From Desulfovibrionaceae bacterium (GTDB lineage: Bacteria; Pseudomonadota; Gammaproteobacteria; Burkholderiales; Burkholderiaceae_C): DNA of 17,577 nt. A program made the translations under genes and the position numbers. This document shows positions 1 to 8,022 of the stretch, piece by piece (the first letter of the stretch is position 1; each line of letters begins with the position of its first letter). The notes under the pieces are model-generated. The model ran no database searches, was not told the origin of the DNA, and worked only from the letters and a program-made list of their open reading frames with translations. Where the stretch lies: the NCBI GenBank assembly GCA_009778355.1, contig WRJY01000322.1, forward strand, positions 1 to 17,577. Direction: 5' to 3'.

Positions 1-1
1 A

Positions 2-202
2 CCTTTTCGGGATGGGATGCAAGGCGCAAACCGCAGCCATAGCCCCGCTATGGCGAGGATTTGCAACGCCGCAGACCGCCCGAAAAGGCGTCTGCCCGAA
101 GGGTTGGGCCGAAATCGGGCGATTTGGCACCCAAGTCGCTTGCATGGGCACAAGCCCATGCGGCGCGACTTGGCCGCCAACTCATCCCGATTGCGGCCCA
201 AC
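2..202. repeat. Non-coding element of consecutive hairpins
   Basis: No convincing gene is present here. Seen directly: an 8-bp perfect stem GCCATAGC/GCTATGGC (36-43 with 47-54) extended by GCAAA/TTTGC (26-30 with 60-64); a second hairpin GCAGAC/GTCTGC (71-76 with 90-95); and a long nested hairpin spanning 103-202. In the long one, 103-111 pairs with 194-202, 113-119 with 186-192, 124-128 with 176-180, 131-139 with 165-173 and 142-149 with 154-161, closed by a 4-base loop: 38 base pairs in five blocks. Bases 2-11 can also pair with 79-88, competing with the second hairpin. This suggests a mobile intergenic repeat or a structured RNA; the type is not known to me. It probably extends left of the window. 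Confidence 0.7.
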
Positions 203-234
203 GCGGGCCCGCTGAGATCGTAAACAGGCTCTAA
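203..234 (+). repeat. Dispersed 32-bp repeat, copy 1
   Basis: A 32-base stretch starting with the palindrome GCGGGCCCGC and ending in GTAAACAGGCTCTAA recurs at 11352-11383 with 4 mismatches by eye. It directly abuts the hairpin element. The reverse complement begins with a GAGCCTGTTTAC-like sequence, which could be a terminal inverted repeat of an insertion sequence, but no transposase is attached. Function not known. Confidence 0.65.
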
Positions 235-276
235 ACTATCAGCTTTGCGCAAATAACCGGTTTCAGGAATGCTTTC

Positions 277-534
277 ATGTTTCATCTGATCTGGATGTTC
301 ATCGTCGGTATCGTGGTCGGCGCCATCGCCAAGTGGATCATGCCGATCGGCCACCTTGGCTGGGTCATGACCGGCGTGCTGGGCATCGTCGGCTCTTTTG
401 TCGGCGGCTTCATCGCGCGCCTGTTCAGCAAGCCCGCCGCTGACGCGCCGATACATCCGGCGGGCATCGTGCTGTCGATCGTGGGCGCGGTGATCGTGCT
501 GTATCTTTACCGGCTGTTTGGACTGGCGGGTTGA
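277..534 (+). CDS. GlsB/YeaQ/YmgE family small membrane protein
   Basis: An 85-residue protein of the transglycosylase-associated (GlsB/YeaQ/YmgE) family, small inner-membrane proteins linked to general stress responses in other bacteria; the biochemical role is not settled. The sequence has three hydrophobic segments, about residues 3-19, 27-48 and 61-82. The Gly-rich middle segment (GVLGIVGSFVGGFIARLF) is the family signature. The length matches the usual 80-90 residues. The start is supported by AGGA 8 bases before the ATG. It stands alone between the hairpin element upstream and a convergent TA module downstream. Confidence 0.85.
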   Translation: MFHLIWMFIVGIVVGAIAKWIMPIGHLGWVMTGVLGIVGSFVGGFIARLFSKPAADAPIHPAGIVLSIVGAVIVLYLYRLFGLAG

Positions 535-600
535 GTTCTGCTTGCGGCCCATGGCGCTTTTTCGCCCGCAATGGTTTGACTCACCCAGCGGCAAATTTCG

Positions 601-1125
601 TTACCCAAACAATTTGGCAATTTGCGCCATCGGCAGGAACAGCCGAAGCGGCGTTTGCTGAAACGGCAGGAAGTCGAAATGCCGATAGAAGGTTTCGGCG
701 CGTTCGTCCTTCGCATCCACGATCACCGCCATCGCGACGATCTGCCTGGCCGCGTCGAAGCTGCGGCGCAGGGCATCGAGCAGCAGAAATTCGCCCACGC
801 CTTGCCCGCCGGCTGATCGATCGACTGCCAGCCGGCCCAGCAGCGTGACGGGCAACTGCCCATGGCGCGGCAGCCGCTGCATCAACGCCGGGGGAAGTTC
901 CTCGACCGGGATGACCGACGCCGAGAGCGTGTAAAAACCCAGCACGGCGGGGCAGCCCTGCGTGAGCACGAACGGCGCGGCCACGCGCTTGCCGGCATCC
1001 TGCCGCGCCTGCTCGCGCAGGTAGCGGTTCAGGTCTTGGTTGCCGCAATCGAAGGATTTGCGGTCATGCGCCTTGTCAAGAGGGACGACGTTTTCGGGCG
1101 CCAGAGCAAGCCGCGCGAGCGCCAA
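601..1125 (-). CDS. GNAT-type toxin (TacT/AtaT-like N-acetyltransferase)
   Basis: A 174-residue GNAT acetyltransferase of the type that serves as toxin next to DUF1778 antitoxins. In characterised relatives such as TacT the enzyme acetylates the amino group of charged tRNAs and blocks translation. Visible features are the N-terminal FDCGN block (25-29), the substrate-side strand LLGRLAVDR (95-103), the acetyl-CoA loop SAGGQGVG (104-111) and the C-terminal FYRHFDF block with Tyr147 in the place of the catalytic Tyr. The first codon is TTG at 1125, immediately after the antitoxin stop TAA (1128-1126) and in the same frame; there is no ATG near the N-terminus. The antitoxin is directly upstream. 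The TA assignment rests on domain pairing and gene order. Confidence 0.88.
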   Translation of the reverse strand: MALARLALAPENVVPLDKAHDRKSFDCGNQDLNRYLREQARQDAGKRVAAPFVLTQGCPAVLGFYTLSASVIPVEELPPALMQRLPRHGQLPVTLLGRLAVDRSAGGQGVGEFLLLDALRRSFDAARQIVAMAVIVDAKDERAETFYRHFDFLPFQQTPLRLFLPMAQIAKLFG

Positions 1126-1422
1126 TTACAGCCCCGCTTTCCGGCGATAAGTCTGCGCGGCTTTTTGCAGGCGCGGACCCGGTTCGGGAGGGGTGAGCAG
1201 TGCCGAAACGAAGGCAATCTGCTCTTGGCGGGACAGGCGGATGACTTCGTGCTCGTGCACGATCCTCGCGGCCATCTCCTGCGTGCTGTCGATGACCAAT
1301 TCGCTCAAGGTGCGGCCTGACAGGGCAGCGGCGCGCTGGAAGAGTGCCTTCTGGGCGCTCGGCACACGCGCTTCGAGACGTGCGTTGCGCGGCCTTTCCT
1401 TGTGTTCGGGTGTGTGCAGCAT
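1126..1422 (-). CDS. DUF1778 antitoxin (TacA-like, ribbon-helix-helix)
   Basis: A 98-residue DUF1778 protein. The N-terminal half (RLEARVPSAQKALFQRAA, then SGRTLSELV) has the ribbon-helix-helix pattern used for operator binding; the C-terminal tail (about 60-98) would wrap and neutralise the acetyltransferase toxin encoded next. The ATG at 1422 is preceded by GAGGCG about 6 bases upstream. The gene ends in TAA immediately followed by the toxin start. A perfect 7-bp inverted repeat 32 bases upstream (1454-1476) overlaps a TACAAT hexamer, consistent with the autoregulation known for this family. Divergent from parC. Confidence 0.87.
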   Translation of the reverse strand: MLHTPEHKERPRNARLEARVPSAQKALFQRAAALSGRTLSELVIDSTQEMAARIVHEHEVIRLSRQEQIAFVSALLTPPEPGPRLQKAAQTYRRKAGL

Positions 1423-1453
1423 GAAGCGCCTCGGTCATGGTGGTCAGCGGGTA

Positions 1454-1476
1454 TTGTACGTTGCCTGTCCGTACAA
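1454..1476 (-). promoter_or_regulatory. Palindromic operator candidate of the DUF1778-GNAT module
   Basis: TTGTACG (1454-1460) and CGTACAA (1470-1476) form a perfect inverted repeat with a 9-base spacer, ending 32 bases before the antitoxin ATG. Read on the minus strand, the proximal half contains TACAAT (1458-1453), usable as a -10 box, so a bound antitoxin would cover the promoter. No good -35 was seen at 17 bases. The site also lies in the 5' region of parC, 99 bases before its start. Confidence 0.55.
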
Positions 1477-1574
1477 AGAGGGAGCGCCCCGGCGTGGCGT
1501 TGATGCCGTGCCGCACAATCGACGCATCCGGTCTGGTGTTTCGCCAGCGCAGTCTTTTTTGGTTTCTTTTATTC

Positions 1575-3932
<2,358 letters not shown>

Positions 3933-3946
3933 GAGCCAGTTGCGCG

Positions 3947-4012
3947 CCGCCAGCTTTGGCGCACTTTAACGCTGGCTTTGGCGCTTTTTGACGCTGGCTT
4001 TGGCGCTGGTTT
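3947..4012. repeat. Three 22-bp tandem repeats, candidate Mu-like prophage right end
   Basis: A 17-base core ACGCTGGCTTTGGCGCT occurs exactly at 3969-3985 and 3991-4007, period 22, with a third diverged copy at 3947-3963 (13 of 17 match). It lies between the parC stop and the methylase stop. Mu-like phage ends carry arrays of 22-bp transposase-binding sites and a 5'-TG terminus; a TG occurs at 3941, eight bases after the parC stop. I infer this is the right end of the prophage. No matching left end is in the window. It could also serve as a convergent transcription end, though no good U-tailed hairpin was seen. Confidence 0.5.
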
Positions 4013-4042
4013 AAAGGCCGAGCCGTTGCCCGCACCCTAGCT

Positions 4043-4891
4043 TTAAACACCTGACTTCAAAGCCCGGCTGGTCGCTGGTGACAGCCACAACACCTCGCGT
4101 CGCAGGCGCGAACTGCCGGCAGCTCGGGCGGGTTTTTCGATCCGCTGCCAGTCTTTCAGGGCTGTGTCGTACAGATCGGATGGGTAGCCAGACAGCACCA
4201 CCATGCCTTTAGCCGACTTGAGCAGCTCCAGCAGCTCCGCGTGCTGCTCTGTTTGAAGTTCGCAGCGGTAGCCGGAATTGCTCCTGGTTGTTGGCATGTA
4301 GGGCGGATCGACGTAGAACAGCGTGTGCGGCGTGTCCTGCGCACGTATCACTTGCAGCGCGTCGCGCCGCTCAATGACCACGCCCTGCAAGCGCCGATGC
4401 GCACTGACAAGTGCCCGCGGGTAATTTGACCACTCACGCGCCTTACAGCCTGAACCGCTGCGGTGCTTTGCGTCGGCGAATGTGGTCTTGCGCAGGTTGA
4501 ACAGCGCCTCGTGATGAAACGACTGGTATGCCCGCACGATCGCACGCTGCGCGCGCACGATAAGGTCTTTCGACGGCACGAACGCCTCCTCGAACACCGC
4601 GCGCGCATACGGCGTGCGGCGCAGCCGGCGGATTAGGCGCTGGCACTGCACCGGGTCTTGCAACACTTGGAAGATGCCGACGATCTCCTCATCCAGATCG
4701 TTGTACACCTCAACCTGGCTGCGCGGCTTGCGCAGCAGCACGCTGGCCGCGCCGCCGAACGGCTCGACGTAGATGCGGTGCGGCGGCAGGTGCTGGATCA
4801 CCCACGGCGCCAGCGCCCATTTGCCGCCGAAGTAGCGAAGCACGGCGCGCGGCACAGTTTCATTGCTTTTTAAAGATCGGTTTACCTTCAT
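4043..4891 (-). CDS. Dam-family DNA adenine N6-methyltransferase (phage)
   Basis: A 282-residue D12-class methyltransferase that would transfer methyl from S-adenosylmethionine to N6 of adenine. Motifs visible: YFGGKW (20-25, motif X), EPFGGAAS (43-50, SAM-binding motif I), NDLDEE (64-69) and catalytic DPPY (195-198). The target sequence cannot be read from the protein; GATC is typical for Dam relatives but not certain. The ATG at 4891 lies 32 bases inside the end of com, in another frame. A GTG at 4855, just after the com stop, is an alternative start that would still leave all motifs intact. A small hairpin (4895-4919) covers the Shine-Dalgarno position. Last gene before the putative prophage end. 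Confidence 0.9.
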   Translation of the reverse strand: MKVNRSLKSNETVPRAVLRYFGGKWALAPWVIQHLPPHRIYVEPFGGAASVLLRKPRSQVEVYNDLDEEIVGIFQVLQDPVQCQRLIRRLRRTPYARAVFEEAFVPSKDLIVRAQRAIVRAYQSFHHEALFNLRKTTFADAKHRSGSGCKAREWSNYPRALVSAHRRLQGVVIERRDALQVIRAQDTPHTLFYVDPPYMPTTRSNSGYRCELQTEQHAELLELLKSAKGMVVLSGYPSDLYDTALKDWQRIEKPARAAGSSRLRREVLWLSPATSRALKSGV

Positions 4892-5048
4892 GCTCAGTTT
4901 GCGTGATGGACGCTCGCTGGCGTTCGAGTTCGGGGCGCGTGGCCCTCAAATCGTTCAGTGCGCCGCAGCGCGGGCACTTGATGACCAGGTGCGTGTAGCG
5001 GCCCTGGCCAAGTTTGCGGAAACACTGTCCGCATCGGATTTCCTGCAT
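4860..5048 (-). CDS. com: Com-family zinc-finger translational regulator (Mu Com-like)
   Basis: A 62-residue protein strongly resembling phage Mu Com. It has a zinc-binding pair CGQC (Cys6, Cys9) and CPRC (Cys25, Cys28), followed by GALNDLRA and a basic tail. Mu Com binds the mom mRNA and opens its translation start; the same role for the overlapping methylase gene is inferred here. The ATG at 5048 is preceded by AAGGG about 7 bases upstream. The 3' end overlaps the methylase start by 32 bases, as com overlaps mom in Mu. The length matches the family. Confidence 0.9.
   Translation of the reverse strand: MQEIRCGQCFRKLGQGRYTHLVIKCPRCGALNDLRATRPELERQRASITQTEHEGKPIFKKQ
4895..4919 (-). promoter_or_regulatory. 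Hairpin covering the methylase ribosome-binding region
   Basis: On the minus strand, CAG (4919-4917) and CTG (4897-4895) flank an inner stem GCGT/ACGC (4913-4910 with 4904-4901) with a 5-base loop. The structure ends 3 bases before the methylase ATG and covers where a Shine-Dalgarno would lie. In Mu, Com acts on a structure at the mom start, so this is a candidate Com target. The stem is short and the folding is by eye. Confidence 0.35.
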
Positions 5049-5090
5049 GGCAAGCCCTTTTGTTTAAAGGTTCTGGTAGGCTTCGCCCCG

Positions 5091-5172
5091 CTCTCGCGAG
5101 AGTGGCGGGTCTTTGCCGGGCTTGCAGGCTATTTCTGCGGGTTGGGGTCTGCGTCAGGTGTTACCGCACCTG
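5091..5172 (-). promoter_or_regulatory. Two inverted repeats in the com leader
   Basis: Between the MazG-like gene and com (5049-5210) there is no gene. It contains a perfect 12-bp palindrome CTCTCGCGAGAG (5091-5102) and a hairpin CAGGTG/CACCTG with a 6-base loop (5155-5160 with 5167-5172). They may be operators, processing sites or attenuators controlling the modification genes separately from the tail genes. No U-run follows either on the minus strand, so classical terminators are unlikely. Confidence 0.4.
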
Positions 5173-5210
5173 TAGCAGTCGCCCGTCTTTTCTCGTGGTC
5201 GAGCGGTCTC

Positions 5211-5498
5211 CTACTGGTGGTGCAGGTAGCGCGCCGCGTTGCGCGCCTTGTTGTCGGCGGCTTGCGTTACGGCGTTGCCATTGAGGTCGCCGGCGCCGAT
5301 CAGGCGCCGGATGCTGTCGCAGACGTCGCCGCACTCGCGCGCAAGCGCCTCGCGATTCGTAGGGCCGCCGCTGGGGTGGCGGCTTTCGTAGCCGTGGCGC
5401 AGCACTTTGCCGATGGCCTGCACGGCCTCGCCGCACTCTTCGGCCAGCAGCGCCAGGCGCTCGGCCTCGGCGGGCGTCAATTGGTTGAAAGACTTCAT
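5211..5498 (-). CDS. MazG-like nucleotide pyrophosphohydrolase domain protein
   Basis: A 95-residue protein with the all-alpha NTP-pyrophosphohydrolase pattern: EECGE (20-24) on one helix and ECGD (55-58) on the next, matching the EExxE...ExxD magnesium-binding signature of MazG-like and phage dNTPase-like proteins. The likely reaction is hydrolysis of a nucleoside triphosphate to the monophosphate and pyrophosphate; the substrate is unknown. The ATG at 5498 was chosen over an upstream start because GAGG of the Shine-Dalgarno overlaps the TGA of the preceding gene (5506-5504), indicating translational coupling. It sits between the receptor-binding-type gene and com. Confidence 0.7.
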   Translation of the reverse strand: MKSFNQLTPAEAERLALLAEECGEAVQAIGKVLRHGYESRHPSGGPTNREALARECGDVCDSIRRLIGAGDLNGNAVTQAADNKARNAARYLHHQ

Positions 5499-5503
5499 GC
5501 GCC

Positions 5504-6613
5504 TCAGAGCACGAAAGCGGGGCGGGCGCAATTGCTGGATGGAGTGCCCGTGCGCGTGTTGTTCAGGCTGAGCGCGAACACGCCGTTTCGCTCTGCATCG
5601 CCGGAATATGAACTTCCCCCGCGGGCGGCCAGCCGCTCGCCTGCCAGGTCCAGCGTCCAGATGGCGTCGCCGCCCAGTCCCGAGCTTGCAACGGGGTAGA
5701 GCCCGTAGCTCTTGAGCACCTTCAGCGCGGCATCGGCTACCGGCTTGGCGCCGGGGTTGGTCATGTCCTCGAACGAGCGGGCGTACTGGCGCACCAAGGT
5801 GTAGTTGTCGGCGCCCGAAGTGTTGTAGCGCACCGATTTTGCCGTGGCCGGCGCGTAGTCGCCGCCGGCAATGCTGCCGGAGAAAGCCGGAGTAATGAGC
5901 GCGCCGGTCTCGCCATCGATGGCCTTCCAGGCCGCTGACGTGGCCCCGAAGCTTGCGGATGCCATCAGCGCTGCGTCATTGTTGGCTGTGACCTGTATTT
6001 CGCCGCCCACAATGCGCAGGCCCGGCGTCCATTCCCATGCGTTGCCGCACAAATCGGCGATGCCCGCCGCGCTGTTGTCGTGGCGCCAGCTCACCGGGCC
6101 GGAGCCGGTCAGCGTGCGGGCCAAACCTGCCGATGCGTCGCCGGGCGTGCCGCCATCCACGCGCCGGCCTGTTTCCCAGGTGGCGTCCGAGCTGCGCCCG
6201 CTGTCGGTGTTGCCGTTGGGCATGAAACCATTGCGCCAGCACCACAGCGCGATGGCGGCGAACTCGACGCTTGTAATGCAGTGCCAGCCGGGGCCGTTCG
6301 CGCGCGCCGTGTCGACAAAAAAATCAAAAGTCTTGGTACATGTCGGATCGACGCCTGGCAAGCTAAGAAGCTCGCTGTTCTTGAGGATGGCTTGATACGT
6401 GCCCACGAACAGCTCTGATTTTTCAACGCCATTGACGATGAAGGCCGGGTGCACGCCCGTGCCCAGGCCGGGGTCGATGTCTTGCAGATTGAACTTTGGA
6501 ATGATGTTCATGTAGCTGGGCTGGCCGGTGGCGGTGTAGAGAACGGTGACTTTGCCGCCGGTGGCCGCTTCGACGGAAGCGCGCAGATCGTCCTTGACGA
6601 AGATGGTGGGCAT
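5504..6613 (-). CDS. FGE/C-type-lectin-fold phage protein, DGR-target-like
   Basis: A 369-residue protein. The central and C-terminal parts have the formylglycine-generating-enzyme (SUMF1-like) fold signature: WHCITSVEFAAIALWCW (110-126), LCGNAWEWTPG (188-198) and the terminal RGGSS...FALSLNNTR...CARPAF block (331-367). That last block is the variable region in diversity-generating retroelement targets such as phage tropism determinants. The likely role is a tail-tip or fibre receptor-binding protein, not a sulfatase-activating enzyme. The ATG at 6613 has AGGAG 8 bases upstream; an in-frame extension to 6709 lacks such support. Encoded directly after tail genes. No reverse transcriptase or template repeat was found in the window. 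Confidence 0.75.
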   Translation of the reverse strand: MPTIFVKDDLRASVEAATGGKVTVLYTATGQPSYMNIIPKFNLQDIDPGLGTGVHPAFIVNGVEKSELFVGTYQAILKNSELLSLPGVDPTCTKTFDFFVDTARANGPGWHCITSVEFAAIALWCWRNGFMPNGNTDSGRSSDATWETGRRVDGGTPGDASAGLARTLTGSGPVSWRHDNSAAGIADLCGNAWEWTPGLRIVGGEIQVTANNDAALMASASFGATSAAWKAIDGETGALITPAFSGSIAGGDYAPATAKSVRYNTSGADNYTLVRQYARSFEDMTNPGAKPVADAALKVLKSYGLYPVASSGLGGDAIWTLDLAGERLAARGGSSYSGDAERNGVFALSLNNTRTGTPSSNCARPAFVL

Positions 6614-6638
6614 ATGGGTTGCTCCTGTGCGTGGGGTT

Positions 6639-6941
6639 TCAGGCCGTGGGCCAGAGGGTGACCGAGACGGCGTTGGCATCGAGCGGCGGCGGCCCGATCT
6701 GTCCGTCATCGCCTTGGGCGGTGGCCGATTCGCGGCGGCGCGCGGGAATTTCGATTTGCGCCAGGTACGCGCCGCTGCCGCCCTCGCCGGCGCTGCCGCC
6801 GTTGGCGCGGATTTCGATCATGACTGCCGTGTCTTGCTGGCGCGCGGCGCAGTCGATGGACACGCCAGCGACGGTGACCACCGCGCCCGCTACGGCGAAG
6901 TCGGCCACCGGCTGGCCGGGCTGTTTGAGATGGATTTGCAT
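6639..6941 (-). CDS. Small phage protein of unknown function
   Basis: A 100-residue protein I do not recognise. It begins with MQIHLKQPGQPVADFAVAG, has an Ala/Val-rich first third, an acidic and Gly-rich stretch around GGSAGEGGSG (48-57), and predicted beta-type segments (AVMIEIRA, AYLAQIEIP). No signal peptide or membrane helix is evident. The start is well supported by AAGGAG 10 bases before the ATG. It lies in the tail operon between the fibre-like gene (22 bases upstream) and the lectin-fold gene (25 bases downstream), so a structural or fibre-accessory role is likely but unproven. Confidence 0.65.
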   Translation of the reverse strand: MQIHLKQPGQPVADFAVAGAVVTVAGVSIDCAARQQDTAVMIEIRANGGSAGEGGSGAYLAQIEIPARRRESATAQGDDGQIGPPPLDANAVSVTLWPTA

Positions 6942-6963
6942 GGGTGGGACTCTCCTTTGGTGG

Positions 6964-8022
6964 TCAGTTGTTGAGCTTGGTCAAGCGCCAGCGCAGCGCC
7001 ACGTTGTCGGCGGCGCTGGCCAGCAAGACGGTAAAACCGTTGGTGGCGCGCGATGAAACGACGATGTGGCGGCCATCGCAAGGCGCGCCGGTGGCGGCCG
7101 CCACGTCGAACGACAGGCTGTAGTCGTTGGCCGACAGGGTGTTGATGACGGGCGAGGCGCTGGCCGGGCTGCCCAGCAGTTGCGGGAACTGCGCCTCGAT
7201 GCGGCGCGCGTCGGTCAGCTTGACGTTGGCGAGGTTGGGGTCGCTGGCGTCGGTGCTGCCGGACGGAATGGTGAGGCTGTAGATCGTTATCGCGCCATTG
7301 GGCACGGCGGAGCCGATGGGCGTGACGGCCAGCTTCCACAGGCTTGCCGCGTCCTTGAACAGGTAGGCGTAGACCGTGACCGGGCCGGCGCCGGTGTTGG
7401 CGGGCACCGAGGCGGCGTTGTCGCCGCCGGCCACCGGCCAGGCGCGACCATGGGCAAAGCACACGCCGGCGGCAAGGCTGAGGTTGCGCGCGGCGGTGGT
7501 GGATTTGCTGACCGCGCAGCCGCTGACCACACCCCGGTTAATGATGGTGATCTCGCCTTGCTGCTGGGCCTGCTGGCGCAGCGCGCGCACGCCGTAGTTG
7601 GCCAGCGCGGCCTGGTCGAGGGCGAATTTGAGCGCGGCCACGATCTCGTCCTGGCTTTCGGGCGCCACGCGCAGCCAGTTGGCCGTATCGCTGCCGGGGT
7701 CGGCCGCGCTCTTGCCGGCGCCAAGGCGCCGGTAAATCAGCCCGGTAACGGGGCTCCAGGCCAGCGCGCCCGCGGTGTAATTGGCGGCGGGATCGAACTT
7801 GCCTGCGGCGATGGCGGCCAGTGTCAGATCGCGCGCGAGCTGCGCGGCGGCGCCCGACAAGGCGGCGCTGTTGCCCGCCGCGTTGTTTTCTGCCGCCTGG
7901 GCGTTGGCGGCGGCGGCAAAGCCGGGCAGCGCGGCCAAAAAGGCATCGGCGCGGGCGGCGAAATTGAGCGGGTCGGCGCTTTGCGGCACGGGCGTGGGCA
8001 GCGCGGGAATAAGCGTTGTCAT
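6964..8022 (-). CDS. Phage tail-fibre-like protein
   Basis: A 352-residue protein with features of phage fibre or baseplate-distal proteins: the N-terminus (LNFAARADAFLAALPGF) resembles fibre N-termini, followed by an Ala-rich helical stretch (about 33-67), a short motif YTAGALAWSPVTGLIYRRL, and a beta-rich Gly/Ser/Ala region to the end. The ATG at 8022 overlaps the previous stop in an ATGA arrangement, with GAGAG upstream; the open frame further upstream (to 8148) is inside the preceding gene. The C-terminal domain is not recognised. Function inferred from position after tape measure and tail genes. Confidence 0.65.
   Translation of the reverse strand: MTTLIPALPTPVPQSADPLNFAARADAFLAALPGFAAAANAQAAENNAAGNSAALSGAAAQLARDLTLAAIAAGKFDPAANYTAGALAWSPVTGLIYRRLGAGKSAADPGSDTANWLRVAPESQDEIVAALKFALDQAALANYGVRALRQQAQQQGEITIINRGVVSGCAVSKSTTAARNLSLAAGVCFAHGRAWPVAGGDNAASVPANTGAGPVTVYAYLFKDAASLWKLAVTPIGSAVPNGAITIYSLTIPSGSTDASDPNLANVKLTDARRIEAQFPQLLGSPASASPVINTLSANDYSLSFDVAAATGAPCDGRHIVVSSRATNGFTVLLASAADNVALRWRLTKLNN

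Noticed and set aside
12..223. Small plus-strand frames of 67-68 codons over the hairpin element
   Set aside because: They are explained by the GC-rich palindromic structure, lack ribosome sites and have no recognisable protein features.
535..600. Terminator between GlsB and the GNAT toxin
   Set aside because: GCAAATT/AATTTGC (591-597 with 619-625) has a long 21-base loop and no T-run; too weak to annotate.
1437..1574. Longer parC start at 1437
   Set aside because: The extra 46 residues are unlike ParC family N-termini and cover the TA operator region; the ATG at 1575 gives the expected N-terminus.
3947..4012. CRISPR array
   Set aside because: Copies are directly tandem with a 22-base period and no unique spacers, and no cas genes are nearby.
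4043..5210. DGR template repeat, Avd or reverse transcriptase after the variable region
   Set aside because: The downstream genes are MazG-like, Com and a methylase; no reverse transcriptase motifs or near-copy of 5504-5640 were seen by eye.
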